Below the pieces are notes generated by a model, which worked only from the letters and a program-made list of their open reading frames with translations, made no database searches and was not told the origin of the DNA. A DNA stretch of 64,000 nt from Pseudomonas sp. Teo4 (lineage in GTDB: Bacteria; Pseudomonadota; Gammaproteobacteria; Pseudomonadales; Pseudomonadaceae), in NCBI RefSeq assembly GCF_034387475.1, contig NZ_JAXCIL010000002.1, forward strand, positions 496,001 to 560,000, given 5' to 3'. Position 1 is the first letter of the stretch. Every line of letters begins with the position of its first letter. The position numbers and the translations under genes are program-made. Positions 17,183 through 27,406 of the stretch are shown piece after piece.

Positions 17183-17755
17183 TCAGCCTCCGGCTGGGTC
17201 AAAACCTAACAACAAAGATATCAGTGCCATAAAAATCATAGTGGGCCACACCAGAAGGCCCAAGGCCATCCACAACCAGTTAGCGATGCTAAACGTCGAG
17301 TTCGCTTGCCCGTGATTGTCGCCTTCGCAGAAATTAACAGCGCGCTGAACGCTAACGATTACCCAGACATGCAGCAGGTATGATGTTAAGAAGATCAGGA
17401 TCGCCAGATGATAGTGCTGCAGCCAGAGCCCCTGATCAACAAGCATCGGAGACAACCCTGCGATGATGAAGAACACTGTCAGGACAGCAGGCGACCACTT
17501 GTAACTGCGCCCACTCTGGCAGATCTTTTGATCTATTCGTCGAAGCAGCGGATAAAAGAAGATGACGGCAAAAAGCGCACGCACCAACGGCAGAACGCGC
17601 TCTCCCGAGCGGACTCTATGCAACACCCAGCTACGATGAAAACAGAACAACCAATACCAGCCGAATGTAAAAAAACTCATGACAGCTATTTTTCTTGAGG
17701 ACACGACGAAAAATTGGCTGTCCCCAATGATCGATTTGTTCGGTTCTTGAGACAT
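17183..17755 (-). CDS. Hypothetical inner-membrane protein, about 190 residues
   Basis: ATG 17755 is the best start, although the AGG upstream is 12 bases away. A TTG at 17794 would add 13 residues but has AAAGG directly against it. The protein has four probable membrane helices. The first follows the motif KIAVMSFFTFGWYWLFCFHRSW, a pattern also seen in DUF4234-like small membrane proteins, and two Arg/Lys-rich loops face the cytoplasm. No catalytic motif is visible. Base composition is clearly AT-richer than that of putA beside it, and the gene lies between a terminator and a REP-rich gap, so it may be acquired. No function is assigned. Confidence 0.6.
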   Translation of the reverse strand: MSQEPNKSIIGDSQFFVVSSRKIAVMSFFTFGWYWLFCFHRSWVLHRVRSGERVLPLVRALFAVIFFYPLLRRIDQKICQSGRSYKWSPAVLTVFFIIAGLSPMLVDQGLWLQHYHLAILIFLTSYLLHVWVIVSVQRAVNFCEGDNHGQANSTFSIANWLWMALGLLVWPTMIFMALISLLLGFDPAGG

Positions 17756-17888
17756 AGGTAGTAGACCTGCGGATTGAGAAACTTCGCTATTCAACCTTTA
17801 TGTCCACATGGAAAGATGCCCTACGCTTCCGATACATAAGTAGGAAGTGTCCTATAGACACAACACAGAGAACCTAGAACGCATCAAC

Positions 17889-17954
17889 GCCATCGCCGGC
17901 AAGCCAGCGCCTATAGGTTCGGCGGTGACCCTGTTGGAGCCTGCTTGCCGACGG
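17889..17954. repeat. Degenerate inverted pair of type A REP elements
   Basis: The arm at 17889-17917 keeps ATCGCCGGCAAGCC but then diverges. The arm at 17934-17954 reads TTGGAGCCTGCTTGCCGACGG, with several mismatches to the intact copies at 9939 and 50141. Confidence 0.65.
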
Positions 17955-18023
17955 TCCTGGGTGTTTGGGTATCAGCTGTAGTCATCGCTCAATCTCCCTG
18001 AAATCTTTGTTGCCAGGGCCTCC

Positions 18024-18110
18024 CTCTTCGCGGGTAAACCCGCTCCCACAAGATCACTATTGCTCTCAAGGACAGTGCCGTACCTGTAGGAGCGGGTTTA
18101 CCCGCGAAAG
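18024..18110. repeat. Inverted pair of type B REP elements
   Basis: Arms at 18024-18050 and 18085-18110 share CGCGGGTAAACCCGCTCC and its complement. The core GCGGGTAAACCCGC is itself a palindrome. The same family is at 26055, 35861, 40801 and 63076. Confidence 0.88.
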
Positions 18111-18140
18111 GGCCAATCCAGGCAACGCTTCGCAGAAGCC

Positions 18141-18341
18141 CTAGTGCAGCGTCCACGGCTCCACAGGCATCTGCACCTGAACCAACGCAGACTCAAGCAG
18201 CACACGCAGCGTTTCAAGCTCATGCATCGACGCCATCATCAGGATCGAAACCGGCGACTTGGGTTGCAGCAAAATTGCCTGGTGCGCCTTTCTGCCGACC
18301 TTTAGACCCCAGCCAAACTCCCGACATGCACCTGAGCGCCG
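18141..18341 (-). pseudogene. Probable 3' remnant of an unidentified gene (67 codons, no start)
   Basis: Read on the minus strand from a TAA at 18342-18344, the frame stays open to a TAG at 18141-18143. It encodes a plausible protein end: GWGLKVGRKAHQAILLQPK, then a Met-rich amphipathic stretch and ELETLRVLLESALVQVQM, ending EPWTLH. No ATG, GTG or TTG with a ribosome site lies near its beginning, so it looks like the C-terminal part of a gene that lost its 5' end. A 46-codon ATG frame over the same DNA in another phase is judged less protein-like. I do not recognise the family. Confidence 0.35.
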
Positions 18342-18440
18342 TTACACTTTCTACCCTCATATCACCGACACCTATAAACCTGTTCCTCACCGCACCTGCG
18401 AACCTAGACTCGCCCCACGCCCGTCCAAGGACCGCCCCCC

Positions 18441-20243
18441 ATGCCCGAGACCCTGCTCAGCCCCCGCAACCTCGCCTTCGAGCTCTACGAAGTCCTGAAC
18501 GCCGAAGCCCTCACCCAGCGCCCGCGCTTCGCCGAGCACAGCCGCGAGACCTTCGACGCAGCGCTCACCACCGCCCGCACCATTGCCGAGAAGTTCTTTG
18601 CCCCACACAACCGCAAGGGCGATGAGCACGAACCGCGCTACGTGGATGGCCGCGCTGAGTTGATCCCGGAAGTGAAGCCTGCGGTCGATGCGTTTCTGGA
18701 GGCAGGCTTCCTCAATGCAAACCGCGACTTCGACGTCGGCGGCATGCAGCTGCCAAGCCTGGTCTCACAGGCCTGCTTCGCCCACTTCCAGGCCGCCAAC
18801 GCCGGCACCACCGCCTACCCGTTTCTGACGATGGGCGCGGCCAACCTGATCGAAAGCTTCGGCACCGATGAACAGAAGCGCCTGTTCCTGCAGCCAATGA
18901 TCGAGGGCCGTTACTTCGGCACCATGGCGCTGACCGAACCCCACGCTGGCTCATCACTGGCCGACATCCGCACCCGCGCACAACCCGCCGGTGACGGCAG
19001 CTACCGGCTCAAGGGCAACAAGATCTTCATCTCCGGCGGCGATCACGAACTGTCGGAAAACATCGTCCACATGGTGCTGGCCAAGCTGCCGGACGCGCCG
19101 CCCGGCGTGAAGGGCATTTCGCTGTTCATCGTGCCCAAATACCTGGTCAACGAGGACGGCAGCCGTGGCCCACGTAACGACGTACTGCTGGCCGGGCTGT
19201 TCCACAAGATGGGCTGGCGCGGCACCACCTCCACCGCACTGAACTTCGGCGACAACGGCGAGTGCGTCGGCTACCTGGTCGGCCAGCCGCATCAGGGCCT
19301 GGCGTGCATGTTCCAGATGATGAACGAAGCCCGCATCGGCGTCGGCATGGGTGCCGTGATGCTGGGTTACGCTGGCTACCTGTACTCCTTGGAATACGCC
19401 CGTCAGCGGCCACAAGGTCGGCCACTGGACAACAAAGACCCACAAAGCCCAGCCATGCCGATCATCGGGCACACCGATGTGAAACGTATGCTGCTGGCCC
19501 AGAAAGCCTACGTGGAAGGCGCCTTCGACCTGGGCCTGTACGCCGCGCGCCTGTTCGATGACACGCAAACGGCAGGCGATGACGCGGCGCGCCGCCAGGC
19601 CCATGAATTGCTCGACCTGCTGACCCCTATCGTCAAGTCCTGGCCTTCGGAGTTCTGCCTGAAGGCCAACGAGCTGGCCATCCAGATTCTCGGCGGCCAC
19701 GGCTACACCCGCGAATACCCGGTCGAGCAGTACTACCGCGACAACCGCCTGAACCCGATTCACGAGGGCACCCACGGCATCCAGTCGCTCGACCTGTTGG
19801 GCCGCAAGCTGGCACAGAACGGCGGTTCCGGACTCAAGCAACTGATCCGCCTGATCGCCGCCACCGCCGAGCGCGCCAGCCACCACCCGCGCCTCGATAC
19901 CCTGCGCCAGCCACTGGAGCAACTGGTCAACCGGTTGCAGGCCGTGACCCTCGCTTTGCTGGGCGACCTGGCGCAGGGCAAGGTCGCGGGTGCCCTGGCC
20001 AACTCGGCGCTGTACCTGAAGGCGTTCGGTCATTGCGTGGTTGGCTGGCGCTGGCTGGAACAGGCCATCCATGCCGAGCTCGGCTTGTTGAAAGGCACTG
20101 AGGCAGACCGCGAGTTCTACCTTGGCAAACTGCAAGCCGCGCGTTATTTCCTGACCTGGGAAGTGCCGCCCTGCCATAATGACCTGGCATTGTTAGAGGC
20201 GCGCGACGACACCTGCCTCGCCATGCAAGACGGGTGGTTCTAG
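18441..20243 (+). CDS. Acyl-CoA dehydrogenase (about 600-residue class)
   Basis: 600 residues, longer than the 380-residue classical enzymes and of the DmdC/FadE-like class with a C-terminal acetyl-CoA-dehydrogenase-type extension. The FAD site appears as FGTMALTEPHAGSSLADIRT (about 155-175) and NKIFISGGDHEL. Later come NEARIGVGMGAVMLGYAGYL and QILGGHGYTREYPVEQYYRDNRL, which close the active site. The family oxidises acyl-CoA to the trans-2-enoyl form and passes electrons to ETF. The natural chain length is not clear from sequence. It is followed after 31 bases by a TldD-like gene on the same strand, so the two are probably co-transcribed. Confidence 0.88.
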   Translation: MPETLLSPRNLAFELYEVLNAEALTQRPRFAEHSRETFDAALTTARTIAEKFFAPHNRKGDEHEPRYVDGRAELIPEVKPAVDAFLEAGFLNANRDFDVGGMQLPSLVSQACFAHFQAANAGTTAYPFLTMGAANLIESFGTDEQKRLFLQPMIEGRYFGTMALTEPHAGSSLADIRTRAQPAGDGSYRLKGNKIFISGGDHELSENIVHMVLAKLPDAPPGVKGISLFIVPKYLVNEDGSRGPRNDVLLAGLFHKMGWRGTTSTALNFGDNGECVGYLVGQPHQGLACMFQMMNEARIGVGMGAVMLGYAGYLYSLEYARQRPQGRPLDNKDPQSPAMPIIGHTDVKRMLLAQKAYVEGAFDLGLYAARLFDDTQTAGDDAARRQAHELLDLLTPIVKSWPSEFCLKANELAIQILGGHGYTREYPVEQYYRDNRLNPIHEGTHGIQSLDLLGRKLAQNGGSGLKQLIRLIAATAERASHHPRLDTLRQPLEQLVNRLQAVTLALLGDLAQGKVAGALANSALYLKAFGHCVVGWRWLEQAIHAELGLLKGTEADREFYLGKLQAARYFLTWEVPPCHNDLALLEARDDTCLAMQDGWF

Positions 20244-20274
20244 GGGGAGCCACCGTGCACACGGAGGTTTCCGC

Positions 20275-21717
20275 ATGTTCGATTCCGGCGCCCTGCTGCG
20301 CCAGCGCTTCGCCGCGCTGCGCAGTACGGCCGAGTTGTTTTCCCTGCGTCATGTAAAACAGTCGCACCAATCACTTTCTGTACGTCGCAACGTGGCCGAG
20401 CCGCCGTTCTTCAGCCAGGACGAAGGCGCGATGCTGACCGTGCGGCTCAATGGCGTCGAGGCCTACGCGGCCACCGCCGACCTGTCCCAGGCGGGCTTGC
20501 AGCGGGCGCTGGAGCAGGCCGAGGCGCTGGCCCGGAACATCGCTGCACACAGCCTGCTAGACCTGCGCGAGCAACCGGTCGCCAGCGCGCGCCACGACCA
20601 CATCTCGCCCAACTTCGACCAGCCCCTGCCCAGCCTCGCCGATTGCCTCGGCCTGCTCGCCGCCGAGTCGGCCAGCGTGCCCAAGGACAGCCGCCTGGTG
20701 GACTGGCAGGCCAGCCTGGGCCTGAGCCTGGTCGAGCAAACCTACCTGAACTCGGCCGGTGCCGAACTGCGCCATGCCCAACGCTTCCTGTTCCCGGGGC
20801 TGAGCGTAACCGCCAGCGATGGCCAGGACAGCCAGAGCCGCAGCCTGGGCCGCGAAAACTTTGGCCAGCAAGGGGGCTTCGAGGTCATCGAGCGCTGCGG
20901 CCTGGTCGGCGCTGCCCAGCGCGTTGCCGATGAAGCGCTGCAACTGCTGCTGGCGCCCAATACCCCCAGCGGGCCGCGTGACCTGCTGCTGATGCCCGAC
21001 CAGATGATGCTGCAGATCCACGAGTCCATCGGCCACCCGCTGGAAATGGACCGCATCCTCGGCGACGAACGCAACTACGCCGGTACCAGCTTCGTCAAAG
21101 CCAGCGACTTTGGTCATCTGCAATACGGCTCGAAGCTGCTGAACGTGACCTTCGACCCCACCATCGGCGAAGAATTGGCCAGCTACAGCTTCGATGACGA
21201 TGGCACCGAGGCCAGCAAGCAGTTCCTGATCCGCGACGGCCTGTTGCTGCGCCCTCTGGGCGGTGCCCTTTCGCAGTTCCGCTCCGGGCTGGATGGCGTC
21301 GCCAACAGCCGGGCGTGCGGCTGGAACCGCGCCCCTATCGACCGCATGGCCAACCTGAACATCGAGCCGGGCGACCAGTCGCTGGAGCAACTGATTCAGG
21401 GCATCGAGCACGGCATCCTGATGCGCACCAACCGCTCCTGGTCCATCGACGATGCGCGCAACAAGTTCCAGTTCGGCTGCGAATGGGGCCAACTGATCGA
21501 GAACGGCGAACTCAAAGGCATCGTGAAGAACCCCAACTACCGCGGCATCTCCGCGCAGTTCTGGCGCAACCTCTCGGCAGTCGGTGACCGCAGCACCTTC
21601 CAGGTACTGGGCACGCCCAACTGCGGCAAGGGCGAACCCAACCAGGTGGTGCGGGTCGGCCATGCTTCGCCAGCTTGCGTGTTCCGCCAGATCGACGTGT
21701 TCGGAGGTGACGCCTGA
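20275..21717 (+). CDS. TldD/PmbA family metallopeptidase, TldD-like subunit
   Basis: 480 residues. The zinc site HESIGH (about residues 249-254) is the HExxxH motif of the catalytic TldD subunit. It is followed by the conserved GTSFVKASDFGHLQYGSKLLNVT region. TldD and TldE/PmbA form a heterodimeric protease that digests unfolded peptides in the cytoplasm, matures microcin B17 and degrades CcdA in E. coli. Its stop overlaps the start of the partner gene (ATGA at 21717). The Glu and His ligands are intact. Canonical tldD and pmbA genes usually lie elsewhere in Pseudomonas, so this pair may be a second set; that needs the rest of the genome. Confidence 0.88.
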   Translation: MFDSGALLRQRFAALRSTAELFSLRHVKQSHQSLSVRRNVAEPPFFSQDEGAMLTVRLNGVEAYAATADLSQAGLQRALEQAEALARNIAAHSLLDLREQPVASARHDHISPNFDQPLPSLADCLGLLAAESASVPKDSRLVDWQASLGLSLVEQTYLNSAGAELRHAQRFLFPGLSVTASDGQDSQSRSLGRENFGQQGGFEVIERCGLVGAAQRVADEALQLLLAPNTPSGPRDLLLMPDQMMLQIHESIGHPLEMDRILGDERNYAGTSFVKASDFGHLQYGSKLLNVTFDPTIGEELASYSFDDDGTEASKQFLIRDGLLLRPLGGALSQFRSGLDGVANSRACGWNRAPIDRMANLNIEPGDQSLEQLIQGIEHGILMRTNRSWSIDDARNKFQFGCEWGQLIENGELKGIVKNPNYRGISAQFWRNLSAVGDRSTFQVLGTPNCGKGEPNQVVRVGHASPACVFRQIDVFGGDA

Positions 21718-23036
21718 TGAAACAAGCTTTCGAAGCCTTGGTCGGCGCGGTGCGCGAGACACTGCAACCAGGCGAGCAATTTACCCTCGGCTACAGCGCC
21801 GAGCAGTCGCAGTTCGTACGTTTCAACCATGCCAAAGTGCGCCAGGCCGGCGAGGTCAACCAAGCCAGCGCGCAACTGCGGCTGATCGACGACGGGCGCC
21901 AGGCCGAGCAGCAGGTGACCTTGAGTGGCGATGCGCAACAGGACGGCCAGCGCTTGAAAGATGCGCTTGAGCAGTTGCGTCAGACCTTGCCGCTTATTCC
22001 TGTCGACCCCTACCTGCGCCTGGACGAAAGTGCCTGGCACAGCCACAGCCAGCAGGAACAGAGCCTGCCTGAACTCAACGAAATCCTGACGCTGATCGGG
22101 CGTGAAGCTGGCACGCTGGACTTGGTCGGCATCTACGCCGCCGGCCCGATCTGCCGCGGCTTCGCCAGCTCGTTCGGGGCATTCGGCTGGCATCAGGCAA
22201 ACAGCTTCAACATGGACTGGAGCCTGTTCCACACCAATGGCCAGGCCGTGAAGGCCAACTATGCAGGCCAGGCATGGTCGGCCGATGACTTCGCCGCCCG
22301 CCTGCGCCAGGCCCGTGAACAACTGGAGCACCTTGGCCGCCCAGCGATCACCCTGAAACCGGGCAGCTACCGCGCCTACCTGGCTCCAGCCGCCATGGAC
22401 GAGATCGCCGGCATGCTGTGCTGGGGCGGCTTCTCGGCACAGGCGCTGGCCACGGGCAACAGCGCCCTGCAGCGCCTGTACAACGGCGATGCACGCCTCA
22501 GCCCGCTGGTCAGCTTCAGCGAGCAGGTCAGTGGTTCGCTCAGCCCGGCGTTTTCCGATGAGGGTTCGCCACGCCAGGACTTGCCCCTGATCAAGGACGG
22601 CCAAGGCCGGGAGCGCCTGGTCAGTGCCCGCAGCGCCGCCGAGTTCGCGCTGCTCGCCAATGGCGCGGACAGTTATGAGTCGCCCTGCGCCCTGAGCCTG
22701 GCACCGGGTAACCTGGAGAGCGCGCACATTCTGGAGCGACTCGGCACCGGGCTGTACATCAGCAACCTCTGGTACCTGAACTACTCGGACCTGCCGGCGG
22801 CACGCATGACCGGGCTGACCCGTTTCGCCACTTTCTGGGTGGAAGACGGCAAGATCCAGGGGCCGGTGAGCACCATGCGCTTCGATGACAGCCTGTACAG
22901 CCTGTTGGGTAGCCAGCTGGAGGACCTGACGCGCGAGCGCGAGATGATCCTGTCGACCAGTACCTATGGGCAGCGCAGCACCGGTTCGAGTCATTTGCCG
23001 GGGGCTTTGGTCAAAGGGCTGACCCTGACATTGTGA
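21717..23036 (+). CDS. TldD/PmbA family protein, TldE (PmbA)-like partner subunit
   Basis: 439 residues. ATG 21717 shares bases with the preceding stop, which shows translational coupling to the TldD-like gene. The HExxxH zinc motif is absent. At the corresponding place the sequence reads YLAPAAMDEIAGMLCWGGFSAQA, as expected of the non-zinc TldE subunit. GLYISNLWYLNYSDLPAARMTGLTRFATFWVEDGKIQGPV near the end is the conserved C-terminal barrel signature of the family. The two genes should form a hetero-oligomeric protease. A REP pair follows, so the unit probably ends here. Confidence 0.87.
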   Translation: MKQAFEALVGAVRETLQPGEQFTLGYSAEQSQFVRFNHAKVRQAGEVNQASAQLRLIDDGRQAEQQVTLSGDAQQDGQRLKDALEQLRQTLPLIPVDPYLRLDESAWHSHSQQEQSLPELNEILTLIGREAGTLDLVGIYAAGPICRGFASSFGAFGWHQANSFNMDWSLFHTNGQAVKANYAGQAWSADDFAARLRQAREQLEHLGRPAITLKPGSYRAYLAPAAMDEIAGMLCWGGFSAQALATGNSALQRLYNGDARLSPLVSFSEQVSGSLSPAFSDEGSPRQDLPLIKDGQGRERLVSARSAAEFALLANGADSYESPCALSLAPGNLESAHILERLGTGLYISNLWYLNYSDLPAARMTGLTRFATFWVEDGKIQGPVSTMRFDDSLYSLLGSQLEDLTREREMILSTSTYGQRSTGSSHLPGALVKGLTLTL

Positions 23037-23047
23037 TTGGCCCTCGT

Positions 23048-23126
23048 GGCCCTATCGCCGGCAAGCCGGCTCCCACAGATGCCCCAGTTGTGGTCAACAT
23101 GTGGGAGCCGGCTTGCCGGCGATAGG
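23048..23126. repeat. Inverted pair of type A REP elements
   Basis: The arm at 23048-23077 is identical to the arm at 50077-50106. The reverse arm is at 23100-23126. It sits between the TldE-like gene and the MFS gene and could act on the 3' end of the upstream transcript. Confidence 0.9.
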
Positions 23127-23161
23127 TCCGGTACAGGCAATGCAGAACATTGAGGTTCCCG

Positions 23162-24589
23162 ATGCCCGAACGCACCCCGCTGGACCCCGTCACCGCCCGC
23201 TGGATCCCGTGGGTAGTGGCCATCGCCTTCTTCATGCAGTCCCTGGACGGCACCATCCTCAACACCGCGCTGCCGGCCATGGCCCGCTCGCTGGAAGAAG
23301 ACCCGCTGCGCATGCAGGGCGTGATCATCTCCTACATGCTCACCGTAGCCCTGCTGATTCCGGCCTCGGGCTGGATCGCCGACCGTTTTGGCACCAAGCG
23401 CATCTTCTTCAGCGCCATCCTGCTGTTCAGTTTCGGCTCGCTGCTGTGCGCCACCGCCAACAGCCTGGGTTTCCTGATCTTCGCCCGCATCGTACAAGGC
23501 TTGGGCGGCGCGCTGATGCTGCCGGTGGGCAGGCTGGTGGTGCTGCGCGCCTACCCGCGCTCGGAGCTGGTGCGGATCATGAGCTTCATCACCATCCCCG
23601 GCCTGCTCGGCCCGTTGCTGGGCCCGACCCTGGGTGGCTGGCTGGTGGAGATTCTCAGCTGGCACTGGATCTTCCTGCTCAACCTGCCGGTGGGAGTGAT
23701 TGGTTGCCTTGCGGTGTGGAAGTTCATCCCCGACCTGCGCGGCGCAGAACGCACCACCTTCGATACGCCAGGTTTCATCCTGTTCGGCGCGGCAATGGTG
23801 CTGATCACCATCGCCATGGAAGGCCTGGGTGAACTGCATTTGCCGCATCTGCGGGTGATGCTGTTGCTGTTCGCCGGCATGGCCTGCCTTGCCGCCTACT
23901 GGCTGCGCGCCGGGCGCGACCCGCAACCACTGTTCTCGCCCAGCCTGTTCCGCGTACGTACGTTCGCCATTGGAATCCTTGGCAACCTGTTCTCTCGCCT
24001 TGGCAGCGGCGCCCTGCCCTTCCTGGTGCCGTTGTTGCTGCAGGTCGCCTTGGGCTACTCGCCTGCCCAGGCCGGCATGAGCATGATTCCGCTGGCAGCT
24101 GCGGCAATGGTGGCCAAGTCGGTTGCCAGGCCGATGATCGAACGCCTGGGCTACCGCATCGTACTCACCGGCAACACCTTGCTACTGGGAATACTCCTGG
24201 CCAGCCTGGGCCTGGTCGACGAGCAGACACCCTATGCCCTGTTGTTGGTACAACTGGCCTTGCTCGGCGCGGTGAACTCGCTGCAGTTCACCGCCATGAA
24301 CACGGTGACCCTGATCGACCTGGACGATGCCAGCGCCAGCAGTGGCAACAGCCTGTTGTCGGTGGTCGCGCAACTGTCGCTGAGCCTGGGCGTGGCCTGC
24401 GCTGGCGCCCTGCTCGGCGGCTTCACCGCAGCAGGCAGCGCCGAAGGCGTGGAAACGACACTGGGCGCCTTCCAGCTCACGTTCTTGACCGTTGGCATCA
24501 TGGCCATGCTGGCTGCAGCGATCTTCCTGCAACTGGCCCCGACAGACGGAAGGCGTGCCCGTCGTCAGGAAGCACACATGGAGTCGTAG
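23162..24589 (+). CDS. MFS drug:proton antiporter, DHA2 (14-helix, MdtD/EmrB-like) family
   Basis: 475 residues from ATG 23162, with GAGG six bases upstream. The motif LDGTILNTALPAMA in helix 1 and GWIADRFGTKRIFF between helices 2 and 3 identify the DHA2 family. RIVQGLGGALMLPVGR and FITIPGLLGPLLGPTLGGWL are motifs B and C, which point to an exporter. About 14 helices can be counted. Substrates of close relatives are varied organic compounds, so none is assigned. The gene follows the TldD/PmbA pair but is separated from it by a REP pair, so co-transcription is uncertain. The helicase gene dbpA begins 64 bases downstream. Confidence 0.9.
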   Translation: MPERTPLDPVTARWIPWVVAIAFFMQSLDGTILNTALPAMARSLEEDPLRMQGVIISYMLTVALLIPASGWIADRFGTKRIFFSAILLFSFGSLLCATANSLGFLIFARIVQGLGGALMLPVGRLVVLRAYPRSELVRIMSFITIPGLLGPLLGPTLGGWLVEILSWHWIFLLNLPVGVIGCLAVWKFIPDLRGAERTTFDTPGFILFGAAMVLITIAMEGLGELHLPHLRVMLLLFAGMACLAAYWLRAGRDPQPLFSPSLFRVRTFAIGILGNLFSRLGSGALPFLVPLLLQVALGYSPAQAGMSMIPLAAAAMVAKSVARPMIERLGYRIVLTGNTLLLGILLASLGLVDEQTPYALLLVQLALLGAVNSLQFTAMNTVTLIDLDDASASSGNSLLSVVAQLSLSLGVACAGALLGGFTAAGSAEGVETTLGAFQLTFLTVGIMAMLAAAIFLQLAPTDGRRARRQEAHMES

Positions 24590-24653
24590 GGCGAATGGCC
24601 ATGAGGCTGGTAGACTGTGCGGCATTTTTCGCTTCGCACCGCAGGCCCGCCTC

Positions 24654-26039
<1,386 letters not shown>

Positions 26040-26053
26040 AGCTTGGCAAGGCC

Positions 26054-26130
26054 CCTGTGGGAGCGGGTTTACCCGCGAAAGCGATGGTGGGCTCACTACC
26101 GTCTTCGCGGGTAAACCCGCTCCCACAGGG
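26054..26130. repeat. Inverted pair of type B REP elements
   Basis: Arms at 26055-26083 and 26103-26128 flank the loop GATGGTGGGCTCACTACCGT. The whole 77-base unit, including the loop, is nearly repeated at 63075-63152 (about 8 differences). Confidence 0.92.
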
Positions 26131-26160
26131 TTCAGTGTTTCTTTCTCAAAGGTTTATACC

Positions 26161-27342
26161 GTGCACACCACCGACGTGATCATCCTCGGCGCCGGCGCCG
26201 CCGGCCTGATGTGCGCCCAGCTCAGCGCACGCCGTGGCCGCCGGGTTCTGCTGCTCGACCACGCCAACAAGCCAGGCAAGAAAATCCTCATGTCCGGCGG
26301 CGGGCGCTGCAACTTCACCAACATGTACACCGAGCCGTCCAATTTCCTGTCGCAGAACGCACACTTCTGCAAGTCGGCCCTGGCCCGCTACACCCAGTGG
26401 GACTTCATCGAGCTGGTGGCCAAACATGGCGTGCCGTACCACGAGAAGAAGCTCGGCCAGCTGTTCTGCGACAACAAGGCCAGCGACATCCTCAACATGC
26501 TGCTGGCCGAATGCGACGATGCGGGCGCCGAACTGCGCATGGAAACCAGCATCCAGCAGATCGAAAAGACCGAGCATGGCTACCTGCTGGAAACCAGCGC
26601 CGGCCCGTTCGCTTGCCAGTCGCTGGTGATCGCCACCGGCGGTTTGTCGATCCCGACCCTTGGTGCGACCGGTTTCGGCTACCAGGTGGCCCGCCAGTTC
26701 GGGCACACCCTGCTGCCGACCCGCGCCGGTCTGGTGCCGTTCACCATCACCGAGCCCCAACTCAAGGCACTCTGCACAGAACTCTCGGGCACCTCGCTGG
26801 ACTGCACGGCCAGCTGCAACGGCACCAGTTTCCGCGAAAACCTGCTGTTTACCCACCGCGGCCTGAGCGGGCCAGCGATTTTGCAGATTTCCTCGTTCTG
26901 GGAAGCCGGTGACACCGTCGAGATCAACCTGCTGCCAGACCGTGACGCGCTGGAGTGGTTGCAACAACAGCAGTCCGAGCGCGCCAACGCCGAACTCAAG
27001 ACCGTCCTTGGCGAAGTCTTCACCCGCAAGCTGGCCAACCTGCTCGCCGAGCAGTGGTTCGAGTCCAAACCCATGAAGCAGTACACCCCGGCGGAGCTTG
27101 CGCAAATCGCCGAGAAGCTGTCGGCCTGGCAGGTCGTGCCAGCCGGCACCGAGGGTTACCGCACCGCCGAGGTGACCCTGGGTGGCGTGGACACGCGCGA
27201 GGTGTCGTCCAAGACCATGGAATCGCTTAAAAGCCCTGGGTTGTACTTCATTGGCGAAGTGTTGGATGTCACCGGTCATCTGGGTGGTTTCAACTTCCAA
27301 TGGGCCTGGGCTTCAGCTAACGCCGCGGCGCAGTTCGTGTAG
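26161..27342 (+). CDS. NAD(P)/FAD-dependent oxidoreductase, YhiN/HI0933 family
   Basis: 393 residues from GTG 26161, with AAAGG eight bases upstream. The dinucleotide-binding motif GAGAAGLMCAQLSARRG opens the protein. KKILMSGGGRCNFTN is the signature of the HI0933/YhiN flavoprotein family, and GLYFIGEVLDVTGHLGGFNFQWAW closes the FAD site at the end. The length matches YhiN (400). The reaction is not known; a redox role is inferred from the fold. It stands between two repeat elements and shows no obvious functional link to its neighbours. Confidence 0.88.
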   Translation: MHTTDVIILGAGAAGLMCAQLSARRGRRVLLLDHANKPGKKILMSGGGRCNFTNMYTEPSNFLSQNAHFCKSALARYTQWDFIELVAKHGVPYHEKKLGQLFCDNKASDILNMLLAECDDAGAELRMETSIQQIEKTEHGYLLETSAGPFACQSLVIATGGLSIPTLGATGFGYQVARQFGHTLLPTRAGLVPFTITEPQLKALCTELSGTSLDCTASCNGTSFRENLLFTHRGLSGPAILQISSFWEAGDTVEINLLPDRDALEWLQQQQSERANAELKTVLGEVFTRKLANLLAEQWFESKPMKQYTPAELAQIAEKLSAWQVVPAGTEGYRTAEVTLGGVDTREVSSKTMESLKSPGLYFIGEVLDVTGHLGGFNFQWAWASANAAAQFV

Positions 27343-27406
27343 AGTAGAATCCATTCAGCAGCACGGAACGCTTCTTGCTGGTCTGTGCGCGGAGTGCCGT
27401 TTTTTT

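Larger units (their letters stand above)
17756..18440. other. 685-base intergenic region with REP copies and a gene remnant
   Basis: This gap holds a decayed type A REP pair (about 17889-17954), a type B REP pair (18024-18110) and a 67-codon open frame without a start on the minus strand (18141-18341). The stretch 18342-18440 is the leader of the acyl-CoA dehydrogenase gene. No intact gene, tRNA or recombination site could be supported. Confidence 0.6.

Noticed and set aside
18205..18360. A short ATG frame overlapping the gene remnant on the minus strand
   Set aside because: 46 codons in another phase, no ribosome site, and poorer protein-like composition than the longer frame.
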